A stretch of DNA of 64,000 bases from Gastrodia elata (GCA_016760335.1 CM028671.1:37483456-37547455); one strand, 5' to 3'; positions 45,228-58,504 are shown, counted from the stretch's first letter. Numbers and translations are program-made. Notes: a model not told the origin generated them from the letters alone.

Positions 45228-47659
45228 ACGGAACTGAATGTAAGTGTACTTGAATTAGTATAACCATATCAAAATCCTGACTCTATAGTCAGTAGGGCGA
45301 GAGTTTATCCATCCTATCACTCGGACTAAGCATGGCCAATAGACTGTCGGACATTAAACCCTCGAAAGGTTGCGGACCCCGAACGAGTTGATCGAAGAGG
45401 TATACTAATCAAGCTACACCTTACAAACCACTTGTGAAACGAACATAATGCTGCCTATAAATAATGTTCCAAATTAACATAAGATATTTATCAAAATATC
45501 TTAAGTACATAATACATGTTCAAGGTATAAGGATCAAACTCAAGGAATGCGAAGCATCAAAATCAAAGTGCAAGAAACTCTATCTAAAACACAGGTGATA
45601 TCCTTTGTTATCTACTTTATTTGTTCTATCTACTCTAAGTTACATAAGTTTCGAAATCATCAATTCTTACACATTCTATAACTTAGAATCACGAATCCTA
45701 CTAGTTGAAGATAATTAGGACTGGCCAAGTCCTAATTATAACTTAATCAAAAGATGAGTATTTGGTTAAAATGAATAAATCATCGACCTAATTTTGTAAT
45801 TTAGTTCATCCCAACCTCATCTTGATTAGCCAAATCAAGATGAAAAGATTAAGAATTAGACTTCAGATGATGGGGTCTAATCACTTAATCTAAAGGTATA
45901 ATCTAAGGGTCTAAGTTTAGAACCAAAATCTCATAGATTAGGTTAAGGCAAATCCTAATGATAAATCAATTTCATTAGGATGGATCTCTATTCTTAGTTC
46001 TAAAGTTTAAAGATCAAATAATGATTTAATAAACTAAGAAAATCTATAAACTAGAAAACTTAAGGTTTCACCTAATTGAGTAACCCAATTTACTCAATAG
46101 ATGAATTCTAACTTAAGATCTATTCATAATCTTAAGAATTAAGGCTCTTAATTACTAAGAGTATCTCTCAAGAAACACATCCTAACTAATGTTATAAGAC
46201 CTAAGGATGGGTCTAAGAATGATTAAAGAAGGAGAACACTTACTTAGGACTTAGAAATTTTCCTTAAGAAGCTAAGATTAAGATTTTAATCAAAGTCTAA
46301 TTTAAACTTGGATTTGATTAATTTCAACAATGAATCATTCTATTTTCTGATTCTAATGATTAGAAAATGAATTTAGGGCTTTTAAAGGCTAAACCCTAAA
46401 TTTGGGCAAAATGATCATTTTGCCCCTACTTAAGGGTTCAAAAGATCAACTTTTAATCTAGGGCTTAAATTCTAAAATTTTCTCTTGGAAAGTGATTCTT
46501 ACTATCTAATATAAGATTAGACAGCAACTAAATTAATTTTGGGGAAAATATTAAGCCATATGAGATCAAATTAGTGAATTTGACTCATAAGGGCAATTTA
46601 GTAATTTGACAAAGTGAAAGTTAAATTTTCTTTCAGATTATTGATCTTTACTACCTAAGTTTTCCATAAAATCTAAATTTGCTAAATTCTGATAAGTATT
46701 GACCAAGTTATGGCCAATACAAGATCTAGGGTTTAAAGTTAATTAAGAGATCCTTAATTATAGGTCAAAAATTCTAACTTTGCCAATTAGTGTCCAAATT
46801 AAGCAAAATTAGTGGCTATGAATTACAAATAGCCCACTGATCATAATGACATGTGGTAGGCTCAATTTGGATCTAATTTGACTAAGTTATGACCTAATTA
46901 GGGTTTAGGGTGATTAGTGAGTGATTAACAAAATTAAGCACTCAAACACTAATCCAACCTTATAGATTGATTTTAAATGACTCTATGAGTCCTCTGAAAT
47001 TTAAATCACTCAATTTGAATTACTAGATTTGCTAATATTTACTAATCAAGATTTAGAGTAATTAAGGGAAGATTAGCAAATCTAATTATTGGATCTAAAA
47101 TATTTTTACATATAATTGTTAATTAGGTTTTTTTGATCTAAATGGACCTTTGGATCATCAAATTTGGAGCTCAATTGACCAAGTTATGGTCAATTGAAGT
47201 TCTAGGTCTAATTAGGGTAATTAGGATTAGGTCCTAAATGTGATTAGCCAAATACTAATCTAAACAGCAAAATGAACACTATCAAATTAATCCTTAGGGT
47301 TTTCTGATCACTTTAAGACCCATAATCAATAGGTTTGGATCATTGGGTACAAAGTTATGGGTTAATTAAGTTTTGTAGCATTATTTAACTTAAATTAAAC
47401 CCTAAATAATCACTTTGCAAAATATTGATCTTACAGCAAAATTATTGGCATCAATAAATTCCTCATATTTTTCTGATCAATTTGATATATTTATTTGTAT
47501 AATTTGGATGTGTATTTTGTAAGATATTAGTGTTTAAAGTTTTGATTTAATTTAATTAAATAATTTATGTTTAGTTATATTAATAACTCTGATATTATTA
47601 TTAATATAATTATCGTTTATTAAATTAACGTTATAATTATATAAATGATTTTATAATTA

Positions 47660-48560
47660 TTCTGCAGGTACACGTGGCGGAGCCTTATTGGCTGGGCAGA
47701 ACGCGGCGGGCCCCACTGGCGACTGCTGGCTCTGCGGCTGCGTCATACGTCTGACGCGAGGCGGGTCCCACCTCTGTCGCCGAGCCACGTGGCTTGCTGG
47801 AGGGAGGACACGCACTCCTGGTGGACCCCAGCCCTACTTACACGGAATCCTGAGAAGAACGGGTCGGGCCCGGGTCGACCCGGTCCGATCCGAAACTTCA
47901 TCTTCTCGACAGCTTCTTCCCGAGGGCGTAGAATTAGGGCTTGATCTTTCAGGGACTTTCCGGCATCTTGTTTGCTCGACCCGCACGGCGTTGGATAGCT
48001 AAGGATGCGATCTTCCAATAGGTGGTCGAATCGAGACCTAGAATGATCTGAATTGATCATAAACCCTGACCCTAGATAGTCATATCATGGCTAAACTTTG
48101 TTTAACGGTTTTAACTGTAGACAAAACAGGGATTTAGGATGATTCATAACATCTATGTTAGATCGATACCGCACAATCTTTAATCTACGCATTGAAATAG
48201 CATTTTGAATTCATGCGATTTAAGATGCTTTTGAAATGAGGAGGATCAGGAGGTACCTCTAATCAGCGGCGCAGATGAGGGTTCGATTGAAACTTCTTCT
48301 CTTCCTCGCTGTGATCGGGTTCGAGTAAAATGGGATACTGGAGAGTTGGATTGGGATCTTAACTTCGCCTTTAGAGCGGCGGAGGGACACCTGTGTCGCT
48401 CGAAGCCTCGCGCGTGGCGAGCCTAGGGCTCAGCGCGACACGCGCTGAGCGACGGGGACGACGGTCTTTGAGCCGTCTGATCTTGCGATAAGATTAGATC
48501 GGACGGCTGTAGCTGATCAGATGGAACTGGAGACGCCGTCAAATTAAAGGGAACGGCGTG
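47660..48560 (-). other. GC-rich block of LTR D with hairpins
   Basis: It holds a perfect 10-bp hairpin GCTCAGCGCG (48428-48437) / CGCGCTGAGC (48441-48450) and AGCCGTCTGATC (48471-48482) / GATCGGACGGCT (48497-48508) with one wobble. The open frames of about 105 codons in this block are not conserved in A or F. Confidence 0.65.
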
Positions 48561-49055
48561 ATAGAATTCTGACGGAATCCGTTAAGTTTCAATAATTAAA
48601 TAATTATTTAAATTAAATTATACAAATTTAATTAATTAATTTTAACCTATTAAATGCATCCCAAAAATTTCCAATAAATCACCCTTAGCTAAATGAAGGG
48701 TGAGGAACGCAACGGCGCACTCGGATTTTCGATCCGACGAGTATTTATTTATTTGATTATTTAGGGTATTTAAATAATATTAAAATATTTGATGAAAAAT
48801 CAATGACTTCCAAATGCCTCCAAAATTTCACCCATAGCTAATTTGGGTGTTCTGAATGCAATGGTGAAGTCAGATTTTCAATCTGAGGTCTAAATAAAAA
48901 GTCAATTTCTAGGGTTTGGGATTTTTTTTTCCAGAATTCTAGATTTGACTTTGTTGACTTCTGGTTTGACCTAGGTTTCAGAGGTGAGTTCTAAATTACT
49001 TAATTAGTGACTTAGAACCTTAATTAAGACTTAGATTAGTCTTAATTGAGTAAAG

Positions 49056-49080
49056 TAACAACCTGGGTTGTTACAGTGTG
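49056..49080 (-). other. LTR start palindrome and right target duplication of D
   Basis: In minus sense GTAACAACC-CA-GGTTGTTAC at 49074-49055 forms a 9-bp inverted repeat. GTGTG follows at 49076-49080. Variants of the palindrome start A, B, E, F, I and J. Confidence 0.75.
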
Positions 49081-49722
49081 TCAATCTCTCTACTCCATCA
49101 ACCCTGTACTCAGTCTCACCTCATCTCTAAGCGAGAGATCGCATGAGGAGTTGAACACAAAAGACTTGAGATTCTAAGTGCAGACAAAGTCCTTGACCTA
49201 AACTTTTGCTCCGATCATAGGCTTTGATATTTCTAATCATAGCACATACAACGATCATAATTTTTGGTTTGATCATCAGGTGTAGTGCTAAATGATGATT
49301 TTTATATCTTTATTGTCCAGCGCTCATAGGCTCTTTGATCTAGACTTTTGCTCAGATCCAAAGGCTTAAAGCTACGTAAGAAGGTTTGCGTTCACTTACG
49401 ATGTTATCCTAAAAAATACTTTTGCTCTGTTTTAGGATAATTTGTAGCTTGATCACAAGCTTCTTTGGACATATTTTATACATTATAGATTAACATGGTT
49501 AACATAATATTTCTCATAACAAACTATCATTCACAAATTTTACAAGAATACATGCAGTCCTAACTCAATTACTTCATAAAATAAATCTCCATGTAGGTCT
49601 AACCTAACCCTCCCTAAAGGTGAGTTTAAGCTACCATTAACATGCAAGCATAAGCACACAATGATTGAATAATCTAAGACAACATGGTTTTACAATGTCC
49701 TGTTCACAAGGAAAACATGGAA

Positions 49723-49764
<42 letters not shown>

Positions 49765-50389
49765 CGAAGGAACGTCCCTGGAGTTCTCTTTATTTACTTC
49801 TTCTTTCTCTTATTTTTCTTCCTCCTCTCTTTTGTGCTGATGGTTGAATTAACTCTCGAATTCCTATATTCTCTCCAAATTCTTCTTTTTAATCCTTAGA
49901 AAAATTTTGTACCCACCCTTTCTTTTAGGGTTTTCTTTCTTCTTATATAGTTCTGCCAAAAGACACCCTATGATGGTACAAAATATGTCTCGTTTCGTGT
50001 GTATAGGCCTCATTTTTACTTAAGTGTCAGAGTGCGCCTGAGCGTCCAACTCTCTGGACAGCTCACGCTTAGGCACACCTAAGCGCCTAGGTCTTGGTCT
50101 TCAGTTTCTTCTGATAGCGCCAGAGCATGCCTGAGAGCTAGGTCCTCTGTTAAACTCGTAGCAGGCACGCTAGAGTGCCCTACTCTTTGTTCCTTGATTT
50201 TCTGATGCTATAGGAAGGTGCCCATACGCACTTGAGCGCTGGGCTGCCCTCTCTCATCCACCTATTGATTACTTTAGCCAAAATGCTCCCAAAACCTACA
50301 AAAATGCAAATTGCAGTGAAGTACATGATTTCTAACTAAGATCATTGAGATCTATCACAAATTTATCATAACAATTAGGGTGATTATAA
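49081..50389 (-). mobile_element. Family-2 LTR (N), right part
   Basis: It continues 43701-44190 once LTR D is removed. It has an AT microsatellite at 49726-49761, a pyrimidine-rich leader in antisense (49.79-49.95 kb) and a block of GCGCCTGAGCG-like repeats at 50.02-50.26 kb, the same order as LTR K. Confidence 0.45.
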
Positions 50390-51201
50390 TGTAGTAATAA
50401 GGCTTATTACATCCCTTCATTTGATAGTATAAGAACATGAGAAAAAAGGTAATATAAGCACGTGATAAAAGGTTAAGTACAAGAGTTTATCTAAAAGGGT
50501 ACTTTACAAGCATTGCATAATTCTTATAAGTAAACAATGCTCGTTTACATTTTTATAGTACAAGCCTTGAATGAAATAAGAGCTTATAGAAGTTTCTTAA
50601 CATTCCAGATAGATTAAGTTAGATTTGATCACCGATCTTTTCACCATTCTTGCAAGACTAAAGGTGTGCACCTAGGAACATGACATGCAAATTCTACTAT
50701 AAAAATATCTACTTTGAAGTTAAATTAGAAAGATTAGAGCCTTATGTATAATTTAGAAAAAGAATCTCAAGGGCTTTTTAATTAGTAGCAAACTCTAGAT
50801 ACCTTTTATAAGGATTTAAATGTATTCTGAGAATAAGTACTATGGGCCAATGTAGAATGAAACTCCTAAGATATAGATGTAGTTTACAATTAAATCATAG
50901 AACTCTCTAACCACATTTCATTGTTGTTGAAATCATAAATAATTTTAACAAACTAGCAAGTGCACATGAAATTGAAATAACATTTAGGTAGATTATTGAA
51001 TTTGAGAGTTTCCAAATATGTTATGTATAATATGAGAATACTATAGTATTACATATTTCCAAACATAATTAGAATAGATTGATCTTCATGCACATTGATC
51101 AAAGGTGAATGTATGGATGTATATGACTGTACAAAATTTTTTCTAAGAGTTCTATGAGGAATTGATCCAATGAAAGGCTAGAATATATGAACCTTACTAC
51201 T

Positions 51202-51267
51202 TCAGAGATCATAAGGTACTGGATCCTGCAACTGATCATATTCTGACATTATCGGTTTCACAATGCC
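51202..51267 (-). other. ATG hairpin and short acidic mini-ORF in LTR F
   Basis: GACATT (51245-51250) pairs with AATGCC (51262-51267) with one wobble. The minus-strand ATG at 51249 opens a 15-codon frame ending at 51202 (start MSEYDQLQ), acidic but shorter than in A. Confidence 0.45.
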
Positions 51268-51295
51268 AAGGCCCCAACCAAAAAAAAAAATCTTG

Positions 51296-51311
51296 TTAGA
51301 TAATTATCTAA
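51296..51311 (-). other. Hairpin 1 of LTR F
   Basis: TTAGATA (51296-51302) pairs with TATCTAA (51305-51311). Compared with D, a C-G pair has become T-A. Confidence 0.7.
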
Positions 51312-51646
51312 ATACATTTTAGGCTGATTAGGTTCATGTATTTAATGATATCACGACACTTTAAGCAAATCTAATCAAGTTTACTCATACAAGTTTTTAT
51401 GAAATAAAATGTGAAAGAACGGAACTATAGTAAATATGCATCCTAACATGCTCATATATATATGAAAAATCAAGATTCTACAGAAACGTGGAAGGTAAGT
51501 AAATGCTGCAGAAATAAAAACTAATAGTATAAAAATACTACTGAAACACGAAAGGAAAAAGCTAAAATAAACAATTTCAAAGTAAATGCTATGTGAAATA
51601 CTGAAACAATATTAAAGGTAAAGTTCAAAATCAAATACAGAAGAAT

Positions 51647-51935
51647 CTAGGAGACATTTCCCAGAGCTACAGAAATACCAGAAGGATACTACTAGGAGAC
51701 ATTTCCCATAGTATAATAAATACAAATTTCTTGCATCTATGAGACATTTCCTAGATTAACAGGAATACTAGAAGGATATTACTATGAGACATTTCCCAGA
51801 GTATAATAAATACAGACTTCTTGCATCTAGGAGACAATTCCCATATTAACAGGAATATCGAATAGAGATCATCTAGGGGACATTCCCTAGATATACAGGA
51901 TATAATCATCTGGAGGACATTCCCCAGGTTATCAA
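51647..51935 (-). repeat. 45-bp palindrome array in LTR F, with 90-bp alternation
   Basis: Units start at 51647, 51692, 51737, 51782 and 51827, with two shorter units after. Units 1 and 3 share one second half and units 2 and 4 another, giving a 90-bp higher-order repeat. Each begins CTAGGAGACATTTCCC or a variant; the best stem is ATCTAGGG (51871-51878) / CCCTAGAT (51885-51892). Confidence 0.85.
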
Positions 51936-53669
51936 TATTACGGATTATAAGCAGTAAAATTGAGATGGCAGAATAAGTGAGACACATCATACAATGGGGC
52001 AAAGTTAATAAAGTTATTATCAAGTGTAACAAAGTATATAAAGTTATCCGAGCTCATCTAATATGGCAAGGTAATGTTATTCTAAATCATTTAATATGGC
52101 AAAGTATTGTTATTCTAATTCATCAAATGTGGCAAAGTAATGCACAGCATTCATTATTTAATGGCACAGCAAGTAAAATTCAGCAATTAGGACTGTAAAG
52201 TATACAAAATGTAATATGAATAATACTATATAGAATCTGTGATATCATTTATTTTCTAATTTAATTCATTCTAACTGTTTGAGATTATACAAGCTTAAGA
52301 TCTTCAACATCCTGTTATCTAATATAATCTCACCACTACGGTCCTATAAAATAAAATAAATTTAATCAGTGATACATACTTAAATTAAATAGATAATCAA
52401 TCATCCTAACTAATGAATTTAGACGGTCTAAACTAGAAACTACAAGCAAACTAACCTTTCTAAAAGGTGAAATCTATAAACAAACAAAATCAAGGTTTCA
52501 CTCATTGGATAACCCATTTACCCAATGAGTGAAATCTAACCTAATTTTCTAGCCTTATCCTTAAAGGAGAAATCTTAAAGAAACTAAGATGAACACTCAA
52601 ACACTAACCTTAACTATTCTTATTTGGAAGCTTAATTGAATGATTAGAAGATTTTTAGGCATGATGTGAGATGAATCTCACATCATGAAGCTTATTACTT
52701 AATTATTTTGCATAAAATGAAAAGATGCAATTCAACACATAATTCTATTACTATTCAATCTGTTGTTTACTATTCAATCTACTGTTTTTACTATTCAATC
52801 CGTTGTTTTTAATTCAATCTGCTGTATTTACTATTCAATCTGCTGTTTTTATTTTAAGGCATGAAAAATTTCAGCAAGACTGTAAAACAAACTTTATAAT
52901 ACTGAATCAACTAGAAATTAAAATATGTTAGTAATGCTGATGTCTAAGTATATTGATGACTTAGCAATCATCAAGTGCTATTTGGCTCACCAACAAATTA
53001 ATGCTATCAAATCACCTATCACATATACATCAAGAAATCATAAATATCTTATTTCATGGCCACGTAATTTTGCATCAATGCCACTCTCCTGGAAATCTAG
53101 ATTTCTATATGAATTAATCAACACTTAAAACATAACTACTTGCAAGAATTCTCACTTGTGCTCGATTTGTAAGGAAGCTTGTGTCTAATCCAAGAAATAA
53201 GCTAGCAATTGATCTTAAATGCATATTTGAGGATCAATTCCATATCGACACAAACATAATCGGTGTCATATTCAATCATGTTCAAATTAATAGCAGCATG
53301 ATCATAGATTTATAAATAACTTTTCAATCAGTTTCTGGAAGACTTATAAAAATTGTTTCAAAACTTGATTTAGCTTTAAATATCAAAAATTAGGCCACCA
53401 ATAATAGTATTTAATAGAATAATCTATCTTAATCTTTGTAACTTAAATAAAATGATCCTTCCATTTTGCATAGGTTAATGCTCACATCATTTTTTTATAT
53501 AAATCCTTACACAAGTACAAAAACTTAAACTTCTAACATTGTTTCATACATGAAATAGAAAGCTTCTTATTAAATTATATTCTAATCATAATATAAATAA
53601 TCCAAGTTCATATTCTCATACTTATATCTTGAAATAGTATACTCTATCTCTCTATCTATCCATCTATAA

Positions 53670-53696
53670 ATATTTATATATATATATATATATATT
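53670..53696. repeat. (TA)n microsatellite in LTR F
   Basis: A short TA run; nothing else was seen nearby. Confidence 0.8.
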
Positions 53697-54839
53697 CTCC
53701 ATCAATTTTTTTTTTTTTGTTTTAGACATCGTGAGTGTCTGCAGTTGAACCTCCATTTTTTTTTTTCTTGCTGGTGTACCTTCTTTCACTTAAAAAAAAA
53801 GGTTTTGACCTTGTTCGCATCATGTGATTTCTAAAGAAAGCACATATGGAGGATATATATGGACCATTTTAAACATGAACATTGCATAAATTTCTAAACT
53901 TTCTGAATTAGAACTAGTTCAGTTCACTAGCATATTGACATTAATACGCTGTCAGATTTAGTAAGATGTCATATTATTTAGACTATGGAAATAAATAAGA
54001 ACTTAGCAATTGACTAATGCTTCATTTAACAATCAATTTAGATGATTAGTTGCTTAAATGAGACTTACACACTCATTTCAAGGTGTAATGTACTTGCATT
54101 GAATAATAAGAACAAATTTATCTAGTAAATAGCATAAGCGAAAAATAAGAATTATAATTTGCTGATATCAATGATCATCACGCATACCCACTTATATCAA
54201 AAATTTGTTCTAATCAAGCCTAATAAATACTAAAAATAACAGTGAATATAATAAAAAATTATTCATAATCAAACGACAATATCAAGTAAATCTTAAGACA
54301 AAAACACCCATTTAAAAACACGTGTGAATTTGTATTTTTGTGTCTAGCGAGCAGCGACAGGCAAAAGCGTCAACAAGGCGAGCGAGTTGGGGGAGGTGTC
54401 AATGAGACACGAGTGCATCAGTAAAGCGAGCTGTGTCTCGCGGAGGCGAGCTTCAGGAACAAATATGAAGAACTTTGTAGCTAAGGATAGTTTGTCAAAA
54501 AGTACATTATCTATACGATTGCATTTGTTAATTTTTTTTGAATTAAAGAAAAAAAAAAAAAAAACTAAACCACATAAAATCTTAATGCCCAAATCATATC
54601 GTTTCATTATTGAAATCTGACAACTACAAAAAGGAATAGCTTTCTTCCAAAACCCAATGAATTGTGATTCTTCTAATACAAATAAACATTTGCATTATCT
54701 CATAAAAGAAAATTTATCTAACATCAAATAGACTACAAATTAGCACTTTTTATTTGGCAAAATAATTCTCCAAGTTTCCAGTTAAGACAATATTACTCCA
54801 GCACTTGAAGAAGAAGAAGAAGAAGATAGTCTTCAAAAA

Positions 54840-55200
54840 TTACATCCAGCGTAAGAAATTAAGAGGCGTGTAAAATGAAAAGTTATTAAGATAACATGCT
54901 TAGAGAGTAAATGGGAGGGTGGGTACCTGGAGTCGGCGAGTGGAAGACAGGGAGGCTCGGCCGAGGAGGTGGAGAGGAGGGGTGACCAAGAGGGATCGAG
55001 GGAGCTCTCGGTTAAGGGGAAGATGGAGATAACGCAAGCAGCTGGCGGATCGCACGAAGATGGGAGGACACGCGTCAAGTGGCGGAGGCTCCAAGGCAGC
55101 GGAGCACACGTGTCGTGCCGAGGGGAAAGGAGGCACGGCCGCTCGCGAACGGGAGGGAGGGGGTCGGCCGACTGCAAGACATGCGTGCGATTAGGGACTT
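54840..55200 (-). other. GC-rich block of LTR F
   Basis: It occupies the same position as the GC blocks of A and D. Open frames on both strands differ from those in A and D and are taken as a composition effect. Confidence 0.55.
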
Positions 55201-55776
55201 AGGGCATGCTGGAGAAAAAAAAAAAAGGAAGAGATAAGAATAATATATATGTTTATTTATAATTAATTAATTTAAATCATAATTTTCCTAATTAAAACTA
55301 CATAGCTTAATATCTTTCCAAAAATTCCCAGAAAGTCATCCCTAGCTAATTGAGGGGTGAGGAACACAACGGCGAAGTCAGATTTCGATTCCGACGAGTA
55401 TTTAATTTTCTCATTTTTCGGATATTTAAATATTATTAAAAAATTTCATGAAATTTCGACGACTTCCGATTGACACCAAAACATCACCCCTAGCTAATTT
55501 GAGGGTAATGAGCACAATGGCAAATTGTGATTTTCAATCTGAGGTCAAAATAAATAGGTCAAATTCCAGGGTTCCTGAAATTCCCAAAATTAGGATTTGA
55601 TCTTTTTGACTCCTGATTTGGACTAGGTCTTGGTGATAAATTTTCCTAATAACTTCATTAGGGCATTAAGATCAAAATTAGGACTATGATTAGTACTAAT
55701 TAGTATGGGCAACAACTTGGGTTATTACATACATTTACTTTGCATATTAATCTAGAGATTAGTTATATACTTGATT

Positions 55777-55965
55777 GTATATTATAATTGGAAATAAGCA
55801 ATCCCATATAATGGATTGACTTTATTTTAGAATTAGAAATAAGCAATCCCATGTAACAGATTGACTTTATATTAGAATTAGAAATAAGCAATCCCATGTA
55901 ACGGATTGACTTTATATTAGAATTGGAAACAAACAATCTCATGTAATTGATTGTCTTTATATTAA
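55777..55965 (+). repeat. Four-copy 45-bp array with the hairpin core of the 74-bp satellite
   Basis: Core positions recur at 55786, 55831, 55876 and 55921. Each unit has GAAATAAGCAATCCCATGTA and GGATTGACTTT, the same core as the 74-bp array of LTR B but with a shorter spacer. Confidence 0.88.
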
Positions 55966-56429
55966 TTTTAGGTTACTATCTTTTTAATTTAATCTTCCAT
56001 TGAAATGGAAGACTTATATGTTGATAATGTGGGTGTACTTTTGACCAAATATAATAAAAGTCATGCCAAAATTTTTAAGATTATTTAGGAGAGATTTTAA
56101 GATTGAATTGATTTATACTTATATTGTATAATGTACTCTCATATCTCATATGCTAATCTTTAGTATCCTCACTTCTAAATTTGCAGGTACTCATATCATA
56201 TATTTTTAAATTCATATTCTTACACATATCTCATGTAATCTTTTTCATAAAATTCCTTCCATCTTAACTTAAGACTCTTTTCTGAATCCTTGGCCAAACA
56301 CAGTTTCTAATAATTTGGATTAGCTTCCTTCTAATCTAGTATTAGATATTGTGATGACATATCAATGTTAAGTTTTTTTATTAATCAATATTGAGGTCAT
56401 CATAGTAGAGCCCTGAGGAAATAAAAATG

Positions 56430-58110
56430 CTGCAACTACATCGCACCACAGCCCACATCAGCGCGCCACAACGTTCGCTGCTGTTTTTCCCAGGTCGGAA
56501 CATTTACGACCGCATTGGGAAGGTCAAAAAATCAAACCAATGGCCTTCCCCTGCCATTTGGAAACTGTAAATACATTAAGTCCTACTGTATTCCAAGGGA
56601 ATAAAGGAATAAAATTAAATAGCTTGCCATTAATTCAAGGAATTGGAATGGATGGTAGAATTCATGCACAAGGGGCTGAGGACTCCATATATACACTGCC
56701 ATTTAAAACTAAGGCAGGGTTCCCAAATTTGACTCTCTCATATCTAAACTGAAGGACGACTAAAAGAAAGAGAAGGAGAACTCTCCATGGAAGGAAGTAG
56801 AGTATCGTTGCTTGAGAAAGAAGAAGAATATTGCCAAGGAGTTTGAAGAGAAGAAGTGTTAGGAGAAAGGAAAATCCATAGAACCCCATACAAAGGGTTG
56901 TTCCTAATATTCCCCTTAACCTTACTCTTGTTTTCTTTCACATTAAATCATGAAACAGTTCTTATCTTTATATGATTGTCTATGCATTTCTACTATAATG
57001 GAAGGTTAAACCCTCCTTGGGGAGGGTTGGGGCTATAGTCATGTGAATTTATGGGACATAAAGATGTTGTATGAACATTCTTATAATAAAATAGAATCTG
57101 TTAGAATGTTTTATTGAGATTGTACTTGTGAATGCATTCTGTGAATTAAATGAAAATATGTGTTTAAGTAAAATGTTTGTAAGTGAAATTATGCTAAGTC
57201 ATCTAAGCCTTTCAAGCTTAGAGGGAATACACATAAAGGTCCTCGCCATGATGAATTATTCGCTAAGTGAGGGTTCTCGGTGTATAATAGTTCAGGATTG
57301 CAATGGAGGTATGACTTGGTAACAATAATAATCTTGCGCTCCTTAGCTCACCAATCGGCGTAAAGCTAGGTGTTTGTGCATTAGAGCTTAGAGCTATGTG
57401 AGAAGCTCTTGTGCCTAACTGTACCATTCCTTGAGCTTAATCGAGAGGTTGATGATGTGATCCAAGGGCCATTAATAGAGCTCTGTAGCTCAGTAGACAT
57501 GAAAGGAGGAAGAGGACTCATTGAGAGCTCATGGATGATGTGACATAGCCCATGTAACCTGATAAATCCTTTCCTTATCTGAACTGTGTGTGTAGTGCAT
57601 GATACTAGTTAGAGGAAATTAGTTCTTGTGAGATTGCCTAATTAAAATACTATTTTGATAACATAGACGTAGGGATTATTAATAATGTAAATGCAATCTC
57701 ATGAGAGTCTATGTGCTAAGATAGATACTTAGTGTGTTCATCTCATGCACTAAATTTGAACTTATCGGAATTAGAGAACCAATCTAAGGAACACAATGTT
57801 CTCTTAAGTTTTTTGGCATGAAAATAGGCACATTATAAGTTGCGAGAATTAAATACGACACCAGTCCCTAGCAACTCACATGATGAAAACCCAACTCTTC
57901 CTGCTTAATCAAATAGTATCTTAAGTCAAGCTCTTTGTATTGTTGAATTAGGAACCACCAAACTAAGAACATGTTTTCTAAACATTATTAAAAGTAGATA
58001 TAACTTAGTATCAAAACCATCTGTTCCTTGAGGATTATAAAATTGATAACTTATCATTCCATTATTACTTCGGACCACATACACTTGTGTGCAAGTGCAC
58101 ACATGTATTT
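56430..58110 (+). mobile_element. Family-2 LTR (L), approximate bounds
   Basis: In plus sense: a GC block with GCGCGCCACAACG (56.43-56.52 kb), then GGAGAACTCTCCATGGA (56.78 kb), ending near GTGTGCAAGTGCACACATG (58.10 kb). This is the order of LTR K in opposite orientation. Frames within it are short and not conserved. Confidence 0.5.
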
Positions 58111-58380
58111 GGGGTTAGTCAGGCTTCTTGCCTTATTAGAATGTATATATTTTCCCTTACTTATTGTTGTAGGCTAGAGTAAACCTACATGTGAGTTTAT
58201 ATTATTTTACTTTACTTTCTGCCTTTACATAGCTTTTATACCCTATTTTGATACTATGTGCTCCGCTTACACTCTTTTAATTATAAAATTGTAAATGTGA
58301 TATCCAATTAAAATTAAATTAATATTTAATTAAAAACTTAGACTTCTTAAGTTTAACATATGCTTTTATTTTATTAGAAG

Positions 58381-58504
58381 TGCCATACCGTATAAAAAAC
58401 CGAATATGGTAGATTATGGGCGTCATCTGGATAGTGGAGCTGGGACTAATACTGGCCACTTTCAGATTAAAAACTCTGCTTCTACATTTTATTTATTGAT
58501 TTAG
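58381..58504 (+). other. ATG hairpin and mini-ORF in LTR G
   Basis: TGCCATA (58381-58387) pairs with TATGGTA (58405-58411) with one wobble. The ATG at 58406 opens a 32-codon frame ending at 58504 (start MVDYGRHLDSGAG). Only the first residues resemble the other copies. Hairpin 1 lies upstream: TTAGACTT (58338-58345) / AAGTTTAA (58349-58356). Confidence 0.45.

Larger units (their letters stand above)
44196..49075 (-). mobile_element. Solo LTR D of family 1 (4880 bp)
   Basis: It starts on the minus strand at 49075 with TGTAACAACCCAGG and ends at 44196 with ACGCCACA, flanked by GTGTG on both sides. It is uninterrupted as far as seen, so it serves as the family reference. No gag or pol is attached. 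It aligns in inverted orientation with A over the whole length, with F at about 52.5 kb and 55.3 kb, and with I at 61.6 kb. Confidence 0.9.
50390..55730 (-). mobile_element. Family-1 LTR (F)
   Basis: It starts on the minus strand at 55730 (TGTAATAACCCAAG with the start palindrome) and shows all the family landmarks down to the mini-ORF at 51249. The end is probably at 50390, where TGTAGTAATAAG-G-CTTATTAC forms a terminal hairpin, but the flanks (TATAA and TACAT) do not match, so this end is uncertain. The pieces at 52.50 kb and 55.30 kb match D. Confidence 0.6.

Noticed and set aside
47688..48060. Open frames of about 105 codons on both strands
   Set aside because: They lie in the GC block of solo LTR D and are not conserved in A or F; GC-rich sequence lacks stops by chance.
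54833..55202. Open frames of 77-114 codons on both strands
   Set aside because: GC block of LTR F; same argument, no family match.
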